From: Rhodoblastus sp052145335
GTDB lineage: Bacteria; Pseudomonadota; Alphaproteobacteria; Rhizobiales; Beijerinckiaceae
Assembly: GCF_052145335.1 (NCBI RefSeq)
Contig: NZ_JBKQOU010000202.1
Span: 1-59,333 of the forward strand
Length of the DNA: 59,333 nt
Direction: 5' to 3'
The position numbers and the translations under genes were made by a program. Below the pieces are notes generated by a model. That model saw only the letters and a program-made list of their open reading frames with translations, was not told the DNA's origin and searched no databases. Numbering within the stretch: position 1 is the first letter of the stretch; each line of letters opens with the position of its first letter. Shown here piece by piece: positions 17,845-26,088 of this stretch.

Positions 17845-18168
17845 TCAAGCCTTGGGCGGCGGCAATTGCAGCATTTCGCCAGTGTGTCTGGAAATCATCC
17901 CCTTGGTCTTCTCGGCGATCAGCGCCAGCGCCCAGGGCAGGTCGAGCGAAACCCGGACGCAATCCGGCAGAAAATCCAAACCGCCGCGCAAAGGAAAGTT
18001 CATCACGGTCATATTGACGTCGGCATGAGTCCCCTGCCAGTCGATATGCAAACCGTCGAGCTTGTGGGCGAACTTCTGCTGTAGCGCCTCTATGCCGGCC
18101 TCCACGCGCCGCTTCGCTTCTTCGGCGCCGAGCTGGTGCGGCACGTCGACGGTGACGATATGGGCCAT
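17845..18168 (-). CDS. Polyhydroxyalkanoic acid system family protein (PHA granule region protein)
   Basis: The 107-residue product begins MAHIVTVDVPHQLGAEEAKRR and carries HKLDGLHIDWQG plus the SLDLPWALALIAEK region typical of the PHA_gran_rgn family (PF09650). These small proteins are encoded near PHA genes in Proteobacteria, but their biochemistry is unknown. GGAG lies 8 bases before the ATG at 18168. PHA depolymerase and a CoA-transferase lie within 3.3 kb, supporting a link to PHA metabolism. vsr follows directly on the same transcript. Confidence 0.85.
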   Translation of the reverse strand: MAHIVTVDVPHQLGAEEAKRRVEAGIEALQQKFAHKLDGLHIDWQGTHADVNMTVMNFPLRGGLDFLPDCVRVSLDLPWALALIAEKTKGMISRHTGEMLQLPPPKA

Positions 18169-18633
18169 GCAAGATTCTCCACGTGTTTCAATGGCGTTTT
18201 CGCTAACGCGGACCTTCGGTCCCAGCGAAGTGGGGATCGGTTCGGGTAAAGAAAACGCGTGAATACAAAAATTCGGAGCCCTGACCCGATTCGATCGTTT
18301 CGAAAAAGGCTTCAGCCGGGCGCAGAGGGAATCGGTAACGACCTTCGCTTGAAAACGCCAGAGCCGAAACAGACGCGAGAGTGATTCTTGCCATGCGTCT
18401 TCGACATGCCTGATTTGCGCGGCCCCGGCGTCTCCCCACGCAAGAGAAACGAAAAATATCACTATAAAACAACAAATTTCGCCATTTCATTTGGCTGACA
18501 CACAAGAGCCTGCGCGGAAAAAACACCAGATCGCTCCATTTTGCCAAAAACATCATTCCATTGTCGCATAGCTAAATGACGGGTTTGCGTCCAATTCATT
18601 CGGATCGTCTGGGGGAGCACACAAGAGAAGCTC
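18169..18633. other. Intergenic region between divergent PHA-system and CoA-transferase genes
   Basis: About 465 bases without a convincing gene. The half nearest the CoA-transferase (about 18440-18600) is noticeably AT-rich compared with its surroundings, as expected of a promoter region. Open frames on the minus strand (18203-18556) lack a ribosome-binding site and read as arginine-rich noise. Confidence 0.45.
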
Positions 18634-20193
18634 ATGACCGAAACCAATCGCATCCGCAATCCGGCCCTTCGCTCTAAAATCATGACGGCGCAGCAGGCGG
18701 CGGCCTTGATTCCCAAAGGCTCCAACGTCGGCATGTCCGGCTTCACCGGCGCCGGCTATCCGAAGGTCGTGCCGTTGGCTTTGGCGGAGCGCATGAACGC
18801 GGCGCACGCTGGCGGCGAGACTTTTCGCATCGGCGTCTGGACCGGCGCCTCGACGGCGCCCGAACTCGACGGCGCCCTGGCCAAGGTCGACGGGATGGAG
18901 ATGCGCCTGCCCTACCAGTCCGATCCGACCTGCCGCAAGCGCATCAACGCCGGCGAAATGGAATATCTCGACATCCATCTTTCCCATGTCGCGCAATTCG
19001 TCTGGGGCGGCTTTTTGGGGAAACTCGACGTCGCCATTGTCGAGGTCGCCGCGATCCGCGAGGACGGCGCGCTGATCCCCTCTTCCTCCGTCGGCAACAA
19101 CAAGACCTGGCTCGACTGCGCCGGCAAGGTCATTCTCGAAGTCAACTCTTGGCAGAATATCGCGCTGAAGGGTATGCACGACGTTTATTACGGCACGCAA
19201 TTGCCGCCGCATCGCAAGCCGATTCCGATCGTCACGGCGAGCGACCGCATCGGCGACGCCTACCTGCACTGCGACCCGGCGAAAATCATCGCCGTTGTCG
19301 AGACGAACGCGCCGGACCGCAATTCGGCCTTCAGCCCGCCGGATGAAAATTCGCGCCTGATCGCCGAACACATTCTCGACTTCTTCGGCCATGAAGTCAA
19401 AATGGGGCGGCTGCCCAAGGAACTCCTGCCGCTGCAATCGGGCGTCGGCAATGTCGCCAACGCGGTGATGGAGCAATTGCAGGGCGCGCCCTACGACAAC
19501 CTCACCGCCTATACCGAAGTGCTGCAGGACGGGATGTTCAATCTCCTGCGCTCCGGCAAGATGTCCTTCGCTTCGGCCACAGCCTTGTCGCTGAGCCCCG
19601 ATGCGGCGCATGAATTCAACCGCGACGCGGCCAAATATCGCGACAAGATCGTGTTGCGGCCGCAGGAGATATCAAACCATCCGGAAGTGATCCGCCGCCT
19701 CGGCGTGATCGCGATGAACGGACTGATCGAGGCCGACATTTATGGGAACGTCAATTCGACCCATATTCGCGGCTCCAGCATCATGAACGGCATCGGCGGC
19801 TCCGGCGATTTCGCCCGCAACGCCTGGCTGTCGATCTTCATGACGCCGTCCAGCGCCAAGAACGGCCAGATTTCCTGCATTGTGCCGATGGTGACCCATG
19901 TCGACCACACCGAGCACGACGTGCAGGTCGTCGTCACCGAGCAGGGTCTGGCCGACTTGCGCGGCCTGTCGCCGAAGAAACGCGCCGAGGTGGTGATCGA
20001 AAATTGCGCCCATCCGATCTTCAAGCCGGCGCTGACCGAATATTTCGAACGCGCGCGGCGCTATTCGCCAGGACAGCACACGCCGCACATCCTCGACGAG
20101 GCCTTCACCTTCCTGCCGAACTGGCAGGCCAACCGCGAAGCGCGCGACGCATGGAAGGAAGACAGCGTCGTGCAGGCCGACGCCTGGAAGTAA
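18634..20193 (+). CDS. Acetyl-CoA hydrolase/CoA-transferase family protein (succinyl-CoA:acetate type)
   Basis: The 519-residue protein belongs to the class I CoA-transferase family of SCACT/Ach1/Cat1 enzymes. Visible are MTAQQAAALIPKGSNVGMSGF near the N-terminus, SSSVGNNKTWLD, VNSTHIRGSSIMNGIGGSGDF around the substrate glycine loops, and TEQGLADLRGLSPKKRA toward the end. These enzymes move CoA between acetate, propionate or succinate, or hydrolyse acetyl-CoA. Here one may balance acyl-CoA pools for the TCA cycle and PHA turnover. It faces phaZ convergently with about 30 bases between stops. Confidence 0.92.
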   Translation: MTETNRIRNPALRSKIMTAQQAAALIPKGSNVGMSGFTGAGYPKVVPLALAERMNAAHAGGETFRIGVWTGASTAPELDGALAKVDGMEMRLPYQSDPTCRKRINAGEMEYLDIHLSHVAQFVWGGFLGKLDVAIVEVAAIREDGALIPSSSVGNNKTWLDCAGKVILEVNSWQNIALKGMHDVYYGTQLPPHRKPIPIVTASDRIGDAYLHCDPAKIIAVVETNAPDRNSAFSPPDENSRLIAEHILDFFGHEVKMGRLPKELLPLQSGVGNVANAVMEQLQGAPYDNLTAYTEVLQDGMFNLLRSGKMSFASATALSLSPDAAHEFNRDAAKYRDKIVLRPQEISNHPEVIRRLGVIAMNGLIEADIYGNVNSTHIRGSSIMNGIGGSGDFARNAWLSIFMTPSSAKNGQISCIVPMVTHVDHTEHDVQVVVTEQGLADLRGLSPKKRAEVVIENCAHPIFKPALTEYFERARRYSPGQHTPHILDEAFTFLPNWQANREARDAWKEDSVVQADAWK

Positions 20194-20223
20194 GGCCGCA
20201 GGCGAGCGCGGAGCAAGCAGCCG

Positions 20224-21441
20224 TCAGTCGTTCTGCAGGATCATGTTGCGCAGGATGGGATAGACCTGGTTTTCCCATCTCTTGCCGCTGAAAACGCCGT
20301 AATGGCCGACGCCCGCCTGCAGATGGTGCCTCTTGCGGAAGGGCTTCAGACTGGCGGCAAGGTCGTGCGCCGCCATGGTCTGGCCGACCGCGCAAATATC
20401 GTCACGCTCTCCCTCGACGGTCAGGAGCGCCGTCTTGCGGATCGCACGGGGATCGACCTTCCGGCCGCGAAACATCATTTTTCCGAGCGGCAGGTGGTGT
20501 TCCTGAAACACCCATTGCACGGTTTCGAGATAAAATTCCGCCGGCAGATCGAGGACGGCGAAATATTCGTCGTAAAAAGCCTTGGTCTGATTGGCCTTTT
20601 CGGTCTCGCCCCCGGCGAGATTGTGGAACAGGTCGACGTGGGCCTTCACATGCCGTTCGAGATTCATCGCCATGAAGGCGGAAAGCTGGATAAAGCCGGG
20701 ATAGACGCGACGCCGCGCGCCCTTGTAGCGCAAAGGCACACGGCCGATCAGGTTCTGCTCGAACCAGCTTATCGGTTTTTCCTTGGCCAGATGGTTGACC
20801 TTGGTGGGGCTGATGCGCGTGTCGATCGGTCCGGCCATCAGCGTCATGGAATAGGGCTGGGCGGGATTGGAATCCTCGGCCATGATCGCGGCCGCGGCGA
20901 GAACCTGGACGCAAGGCTGGCAGACCGCGACGACGTGGGCGCCCGGGCCCAAATGTTCGAGAAACTGGATGATATGCGCTACATAATCGTCGAAGCCGAA
21001 GCCGCCGTCGGCGAGGCTCACGTCGCGCCCATTGTGCCAGTCGGTGATATACACATCGTGATCGGCCAGAAGCGTCTGCACCGTCGAACGCAACAGCGTC
21101 GCGAAATGGCCGGATAAAGGCGCCACCACCAGCACACGCGGCTGCTTGACGGCGATGTCCTTCTTGAAATGCAGCAAAGTGCCGAAAGGCGTGGCCAGCG
21201 CCGCCTCTTCAGTGACCGGCGACTCTTCATTGCCGACCAGCACGCTTTTCACGCTGAAGGGCGGACGGGTATGGGTCAGGCCGGCGCGGTCGATCATTTC
21301 GTAAGCGGCGGAAAGATTGCGCACCAGAACGTTTTCGCTGAAGCCGGCATAAGGCCCGTTGAGGACCCGCAGCGCCAGGCGCGCAAAAGCCTTGACCGGA
21401 GCCATCAGATCGGATTGGGCTTGATAGGCTTGGTACATCAT
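20224..21441 (-). CDS. phaZ: Intracellular poly(3-hydroxyalkanoate) depolymerase
   Basis: The 405-residue protein resembles the i-PHB depolymerases of Cupriavidus and rhizobia. It has no signal peptide, an N-terminus MMYQAYQAQSDLMAPVKAFA, and TDWHNGRDVSLADGGFGFDD. The active-site segment AVCQPCVQVL shows the nucleophile as Cys in a C-Q-P-C context, typical of this intracellular class rather than a Ser lipase box. The end, GVGHYGVFSGKRW, carries the likely catalytic His. It mobilises stored PHB. The frame is open 33 codons further upstream, but the ATG pair at 21441/21438 gives the family N-terminus. Confidence 0.92.
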   Translation of the reverse strand: MMYQAYQAQSDLMAPVKAFARLALRVLNGPYAGFSENVLVRNLSAAYEMIDRAGLTHTRPPFSVKSVLVGNEESPVTEEAALATPFGTLLHFKKDIAVKQPRVLVVAPLSGHFATLLRSTVQTLLADHDVYITDWHNGRDVSLADGGFGFDDYVAHIIQFLEHLGPGAHVVAVCQPCVQVLAAAAIMAEDSNPAQPYSMTLMAGPIDTRISPTKVNHLAKEKPISWFEQNLIGRVPLRYKGARRRVYPGFIQLSAFMAMNLERHVKAHVDLFHNLAGGETEKANQTKAFYDEYFAVLDLPAEFYLETVQWVFQEHHLPLGKMMFRGRKVDPRAIRKTALLTVEGERDDICAVGQTMAAHDLAASLKPFRKRHHLQAGVGHYGVFSGKRWENQVYPILRNMILQND

Positions 21442-21712
21442 CCCCCGCGCACCGGATTCCCGAATCACCCGCCCTCCGACGGCGCCGACTGGCGTTGCTT
21501 CAACCCTAAACCAATACGACAAGATAATGCTCGCATACAATCTGCTAAAGGTCTAAGAACAAATCCAGACAGGGGGAAACGCTGGGAATTACTGGCCTTG
21601 CGGGCGATTTGAACCGCTTCGCCGAGCCAATGCGCGACGAAATGTCCAAAATTTGTGCATTGCGAACCGGCGAATGAGTGGTCTATTTTGCGGTGGACTG
21701 GGAGCGGACGAA

Positions 21713-22369
21713 ATGGCCAATGCGGTTTTAACCATCAGCAGCAAGAATTACTCGTCCTGGTCGCTGCGCGGTTGGTTGCTCTGCAAGATGGCCGGGCTTA
21801 AATTCGAAGAAATGCGCCAGTCTATCGACGACCCCGGCGCGCGGGCCGAACTTCTTCTGTTGTCGCCGTCGTTTCTCACCCCGGCGCTCGATCACCAGGG
21901 ACTGCATGTCTGGGATACTCTGGCGATGGCCGAATATCTCCACGAGGTTTTTCCAAAGGCCGGGATCCTGCCCGCCGACCGCGCCGCGCGCACCCACAAT
22001 CGCTCGGTCTCCGGCGAAATGCACTCCGGCTTCAGCAATCTGCGCTCGGCCCTGCCAATGAACATCAAGGCCTTTTTCCCGAACTTCCGGGTCTGGACGG
22101 GGGCCAAGCCCGATATCGAGCGCGTCTGCGCCATCTGGCGCGACTGCCTCAGCCAATATGGCGGCCCCTTCCTGTTCGGCGCCAAGCCGACGCTCGCCGA
22201 CGCCATGTTCGCGCCGGTCGCCTCGCGCTTCGCCACCTATAACGTCCCGCTCGACTCGGAATGCGCGGGCTTTCGCGACCATATCCTCAACTGGGCGCCG
22301 ATGGTCGAATGGTCCGAGGCCGCGAAAATCGAGCCGGACGAAATGGAAGAACTCGACGTCGAATTTTAG
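21713..22369 (+). CDS. Glutathione S-transferase family protein
   Basis: The 218-residue protein has a thioredoxin-fold N-terminal half (AVLTISSKNYSSWSLRGWLL...LSPSFLTPAL...VWDTLAMAEYL) with the glutathione-contacting residues around the SPSF-P and W-D-S/T-L positions. An all-helical C-terminal half with LFGAKPTLADAMFAP follows. The KNYSSWS opening is typical of a proteobacterial GST subgroup of unknown substrate. GGAG lies 8 bases before the ATG at 21713. The gene is monocistronic, and about 270 bases separate it from the divergent phaZ. Confidence 0.9.
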   Translation: MANAVLTISSKNYSSWSLRGWLLCKMAGLKFEEMRQSIDDPGARAELLLLSPSFLTPALDHQGLHVWDTLAMAEYLHEVFPKAGILPADRAARTHNRSVSGEMHSGFSNLRSALPMNIKAFFPNFRVWTGAKPDIERVCAIWRDCLSQYGGPFLFGAKPTLADAMFAPVASRFATYNVPLDSECAGFRDHILNWAPMVEWSEAAKIEPDEMEELDVEF

Positions 22370-22380
22370 GACGACCTACC

Positions 22381-22440
22381 AAAAAGTGGACACCGGTTTT
22401 TCGCCAAAACATCGCGAAATCCAAAAACACCGCGAAATCA
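22381..22440. repeat. Possible dispersed intergenic repeat (GTGGACACCGGTTTTTCG type)
   Basis: AAAAGTGGACACCGGTTTTT followed by CGCCAAAAC and two CGCGAAAT-containing stretches (about 22409-22439) resembles a repeat scattered between genes in many Hyphomicrobiales genomes. No second copy was found in this window, so the assignment rests on general familiarity. Confidence 0.35.
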
Positions 22441-22518
22441 GCCAATCACACGTCTGTTGCGATTCAATCGCATCCCAACGGACGCCGGGGCCGCGACCCG
22501 CTTCAAGCAGAGAAAGCA

Positions 22519-23091
22519 TCAAAACGCGTAGCCGAGCCGGAGGCCATAGTTGGTGAGCCCACGATTGGGATCGCAAAGACCTTTATTCGAATAATGCTCG
22601 ATCGTTCCCATGACGCTCCATCTTGCGTCAATATGATAGCCAACCGAAGCGTTCTCATGAAACGACACGTTGCAGCCCATGGGATTGTGGCCGGCGGGAA
22701 CGATCAAGCCGCCATAGCCGTCGTTGGCGGCGCCGCCGAACGAGGCTTCGAGGAACAGACCGCGATAAACATCGACGTCCCAAGTGACGCCGCCGTAGAC
22801 ATTGCTCGTCTTGCCAATGAAATTGATCGTCACGCCGAATTGCGGTCGCGGAATGAGCAGATTCCAAAAATAATTGGGCGATGTCGCGAATTTGGTGAAC
22901 AAAAGCTCGGCATTGAGATCGGCCGAGCTCGCCTCCGGACTTAGCGGATCATGTGCGAAAGCGCCAATGCGCAACTCGAACGGCGCCGGCGGCGGCGCCT
23001 CGCCCAGCGCGCCAAAAGGAGAGAGATCGGCGGCCCCGGCTTCGACCGTCGCCAGGACAAGAAAAAAGCCGGCCTGGAACAAAAGCTTCAT
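22519..23091 (-). CDS. Acyloxyacyl hydrolase / PagL-like lipid A 3-O-deacylase
   Basis: The 190-residue protein has a Sec signal (MKLLFQAGFFLVLATVEAGA), followed by short amphipathic strands of an 8-stranded outer-membrane barrel ending in aromatic Phe (YGLRLGYAF). The PagL signature is clear near the end: TIEHYSNKGLCDPNRGLTNY, with the catalytic His-Ser pair in EHYSN. PagL removes the 3-O acyl chain of lipid A at the outer membrane, altering envelope properties. The Met at 23163 would add a non-signal extension, so 23091 is chosen. It lies beside the cytochrome cluster but points away from it. Confidence 0.88.
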   Translation of the reverse strand: MKLLFQAGFFLVLATVEAGAADLSPFGALGEAPPPAPFELRIGAFAHDPLSPEASSADLNAELLFTKFATSPNYFWNLLIPRPQFGVTINFIGKTSNVYGGVTWDVDVYRGLFLEASFGGAANDGYGGLIVPAGHNPMGCNVSFHENASVGYHIDARWSVMGTIEHYSNKGLCDPNRGLTNYGLRLGYAF

Positions 23092-23364
23092 TGCTGGCCA
23101 AACCTGTTTCGTGAGACTCGCCGGCGCGGGCGCTGCCGACGTCGATAGGGCCAGATCGGCCATTTGTAAACGATCTTCCGGGCGATTGTTTCGCTGGCGA
23201 GGAGTTTACGCAACAGTCCAAGGCGGCCAAAACCAAACTGGCCGAAATCGAAGGATTAGACAGCGAATCCCTACCGACCCGCTTCACTCGATGCGCTTGA
23301 CGGCGCGCCTCGGCGCCAAGGGTTGATCGAACCTGTTGAAGGAAAGGTTCGCGCCTCGGCCGCC

Positions 23365-24015
23365 TTACTTGAGATAGCTGACATAAGCAGCGACGGCGGC
23401 GAGTTGCTCGGGGGTCAGCTTATGGGTAAAAGGCTCCATCATCGCCGAGGTGTCCGGTTTGGAAGGATCGAGCCCGCGCTCCTTGTTCCAGTTCGTGATC
23501 TTCCTGATAATGTAGTCGTTGAGTTGGCCCGCCAAGCGCGGAAAGGCGCCATTCCCCTTCGCGTCTTCGCCGTGACAGGACGCGCAGGGCGGAACTTCGG
23601 CGCTGGGAATCCCCTCCTCGAAGATTTTCTTGCCCATGGGCACGAGATCCTTCGGCGCGCCGCCCAGCGGCGGCGGGTCGAAACTATTGAAATGCGCCGC
23701 CAGGGCGGCGACCATCGCCGGGCTCAAGACATGAGCGACATTGTTCATGACGGGGTTGGTTCGCCTGCGCTCGATGAAGGCCTTGAGCTGGTTCTCAATA
23801 TATTCCGGTTGCTGCCCGGCGAGTCTCGGCATGGGAGCAGAACCGCGAAAACCTTGCGCCGAAACCCCATGACAGGTTTGGCAATAGGATAGCTTGGCCT
23901 GAAGTTCCTGCTCCGAAACGGAGCCCGAAGCTTTTTCTTCGGCGCGGGCGCCTGCGCTGAAAAGAAGGGCGAGAATGGCGGCGTGCGACAGCGTCCTGAA
24001 GCCAATGGTTTTCAT
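23365..24015 (-). CDS. Periplasmic diheme c4-type cytochrome c
   Basis: The 216-residue protein has a Sec signal ending ARA and two cytochrome c domains, with heme sites CQTCH (45-49) and CASCH (144-148). Each domain ends in a Met-containing loop before its last helix (NPVMNNVAHVLSP; SAMMEPFTHKLTP), giving His/Met coordination, and each carries PRLAGQ, typical of c4-type cytochromes. It is a close paralogue of the cytochrome at 24679-25323, encoded divergently about 660 bases away. It probably carries electrons between outer-membrane and inner-membrane partners in the periplasm; context places it with the Cyc2-like protein. Confidence 0.93.
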   Translation of the reverse strand: MKTIGFRTLSHAAILALLFSAGARAEEKASGSVSEQELQAKLSYCQTCHGVSAQGFRGSAPMPRLAGQQPEYIENQLKAFIERRRTNPVMNNVAHVLSPAMVAALAAHFNSFDPPPLGGAPKDLVPMGKKIFEEGIPSAEVPPCASCHGEDAKGNGAFPRLAGQLNDYIIRKITNWNKERGLDPSKPDTSAMMEPFTHKLTPEQLAAVAAYVSYLK

Positions 24016-24678
24016 GCTCTCCCTCCAGTCATTATTTCGCGCCGCCCTTGCGATGGCGCGCCGACCGAGAAAGGTCGGATTAAGGCTCGCTTCGCCGATA
24101 GAAAGCGCGCCTGCCGTTATACCATGCCGCCGCCGTTCAACTGGCCGATTTACGACGCGGCGTCCCAGGAAGTCGCCCCGCGAATAAGTATAATTTTTTA
24201 ACGCAAGGCGCGAGCCGACTCAACAGTAGCCGCTTATTGTTACACGGCAAGATCGCCCCTCGCCAACGGAAAACGCTTTTGAACTCCGGGGCGCAGGCTA
24301 ATCGCGGGCCCTGTTTGACGATTCGTCGCAAGAAATGGTCCCCGGGGCTTGAATCGCGCCGTCGCCGGCCAGGCCGAGCATCTTTTGCTGGAGGCGTATT
24401 TAGACTTTTGGCTAGCGACAATTTGCCGCAACTGATGCGCCAAAAGCACAGTTGGCAAGTAAAACGGCGCGATTGGCTTGAAAACAGCGGGCGGAGAGTT
24501 GTTATCCCGCAATGAAGCTTATACGAATTGCAAAATGCTCGAACTCCCCCTCGGTGATTCGCCCCTGTCTCGCCCGAGCAAGGATGGAAAAGAGCGATAA
24601 TAAAGAGACCTGTTCGGCTGAAGTTTTCAGATCGCGGCCGCGCGGCGATACAAAATGGAAATCGTGGAGGCGATAATC
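24016..24678. other. Regulatory interval between divergent diheme cytochromes
   Basis: About 660 bases with no frame that reads like a protein; small open frames here (for example on plus at 24237-24515) are basic and lack ribosome-binding sites. The two transcripts of the cytochrome cluster start here in opposite directions, so control elements are expected. AT-rich patches at about 24185-24240 and 24515-24620 are the likeliest promoter zones. No named operator was recognised. Confidence 0.45.
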
Positions 24679-25323
24679 ATGAGGGCTAATGGTTTACGAT
24701 TGGCGTTGCAATCGGCAGTCTTTGCCTTCGCCTTCACCGCTATAGGTCATGCCGCCGACGAAGGCGGCGGCGGCTCCCCGCAGGGATTTCACGCCAAAGT
24801 GGAATATTGCCAAACCTGCCACGGGCTTTCGGCGGAAGGATATCGTGGTTATGTCGTCATGCCGCGGCTGGCGGGACAGCAGCCCGAATATGTCGAGAAC
24901 CAGCTGCGCGCCTTTACCGAGCGTCGACGGTTGAACCCTGTCATGGTCAACGTGACGCACGGGTTGACGCCCGGGATGATCAAAGCCCTTGCCGAGCATT
25001 TCAAATCGATGAATCCGCCGCCCTTTGGCGGCGCGCCGGGCGGATCGCTCGCTTTGGGAAAAAGCATTTTTGAGACAGGGCTGCCGGAAGCCAATGTTCC
25101 GGCCTGTTCGGCGTGTCACGGCCCGGATGGCAAGGGGCAAAACCAGATTCCGCGTCTGGCGGGTCAGCTCTACTGGTATACGGTCAAAACCTTGTCGAGT
25201 TGGAGCAAGGAACGCGGGCAAGGCTCCGCCAAGGACATTTCAGCCATCATGTCGCCGACCGCGCATAATCTGACCCCGTCGCAGGTTTCCGCGATCGCCG
25301 CCTATGTCAGCAATCTCAGGTAA
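24679..25323 (+). CDS. Periplasmic diheme c4-type cytochrome c (paralogue of the 23365 gene)
   Basis: The 214-residue protein has a signal peptide (MRANGLRLALQSAVFAFAF ending GHA) and heme motifs CQTCH (44-48) and CSACH (143-147). Both PRLAGQ segments and both Met-ligand loops are present (NPVMVNVTHGLTP; SAIMSPTAHNLTP). GGAGG lies 8 bases before the ATG at 24679, which decides the start over the ATG at 24655. Sequence blocks such as MPRLAGQQPEY and ENQLRAF are nearly identical to the divergent neighbour, so the two arose by duplication. It is first gene of a probable operon with a second cytochrome and the Cyc2-like protein. Confidence 0.94.
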   Translation: MRANGLRLALQSAVFAFAFTAIGHAADEGGGGSPQGFHAKVEYCQTCHGLSAEGYRGYVVMPRLAGQQPEYVENQLRAFTERRRLNPVMVNVTHGLTPGMIKALAEHFKSMNPPPFGGAPGGSLALGKSIFETGLPEANVPACSACHGPDGKGQNQIPRLAGQLYWYTVKTLSSWSKERGQGSAKDISAIMSPTAHNLTPSQVSAIAAYVSNLR

Positions 25324-25383
25324 GCCGTTCGGCTGACGAAGCCTTTGCCTTGATGAATGCGCCCCGCGCGAGAGAACTGGATC

Positions 25384-26007
25384 ATGAAGCACATCAGCTC
25401 TGGAATTGCGGCCCTGGCGCTGTTTTTCTGCTCCGCCGGCCCGCTTTTCGCGCAAACTCCGCCCGGTCGGATTTTTCCGGACGAACCCCTTCCCAAGAAT
25501 TGCACCTGGTGCCACGGCGTCAATTCGGCGCAGGGATTTTCGACGGCGCCGCGATTGGCCGGCCAAAGAACGAGTTACATCGAAAAAGAGATTGGCGCCT
25601 TCCACGAGCATATCCGCGACAATCCGAATTCAAAGAAATATATGTGGAACGCCGTCGGAGATCTCGGTCCCAGCGCGGCGCGTGATCTGGCCGCTTATTT
25701 TTCGGCGCAGCCGCCCCGCGCCGCCGAAGACGGCAACAGAGACCTGGTGGCGGCTGGCAGACAGATCTACCAGGAGGGGATCGCGGAGACGAATATCGTC
25801 ACCTGCACCGTCTGCCACGGCCCGAACGCCGAAGGGATTCGCGATATTCCTCGTCTGGGCGGCCTGTCCTACTATTATTTGAAAAGACGGCTTGAGCAGT
25901 GGAACGAAGGTTACCACGCAGCGGCGGCGCCTATGCCGCAAGTTGCGCGCGCATTGTCCGCGAATGAAATCGAGGCGCTCGCCTCGTATCTGAGTTTTAT
26001 CGAGTAA
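25384..26007 (+). CDS. Third periplasmic diheme cytochrome c, divergent c4-like
   Basis: The 207-residue protein has a signal peptide (MKHISSGIAALALFFCSAGP ending LFA) and heme sites CTWCH (40-44) and CTVCH (141-145). It keeps the APRLAGQ and PRLGGL segments and Met-ligand candidates (KYMWNAVGDLGP; APMPQVARALS), but is clearly more divergent than the two neighbouring paralogues. A spacing of 60 bases from the previous stop and 81 bases to the Cyc2-like gene suggests one transcript. In the first domain the usual long E-R-R-x-N-P loop is replaced by an EHIRDNPNS segment, so its redox potential or docking surface may differ. Confidence 0.92.
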   Translation: MKHISSGIAALALFFCSAGPLFAQTPPGRIFPDEPLPKNCTWCHGVNSAQGFSTAPRLAGQRTSYIEKEIGAFHEHIRDNPNSKKYMWNAVGDLGPSAARDLAAYFSAQPPRAAEDGNRDLVAAGRQIYQEGIAETNIVTCTVCHGPNAEGIRDIPRLGGLSYYYLKRRLEQWNEGYHAAAAPMPQVARALSANEIEALASYLSFIE

Positions 26008-26088
26008 AATTCGCTCGAGTCGACGGCAATCGTTACGCAGGGTTGAAAAAACGCGCTCCCTTGGGAGACATTGAGGAGGACCGATCGC

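Noticed and set aside
20302..21117. 271-codon plus-strand frame opposite phaZ
   Set aside because: Shadow frame of a clearly recognisable depolymerase on the other strand.
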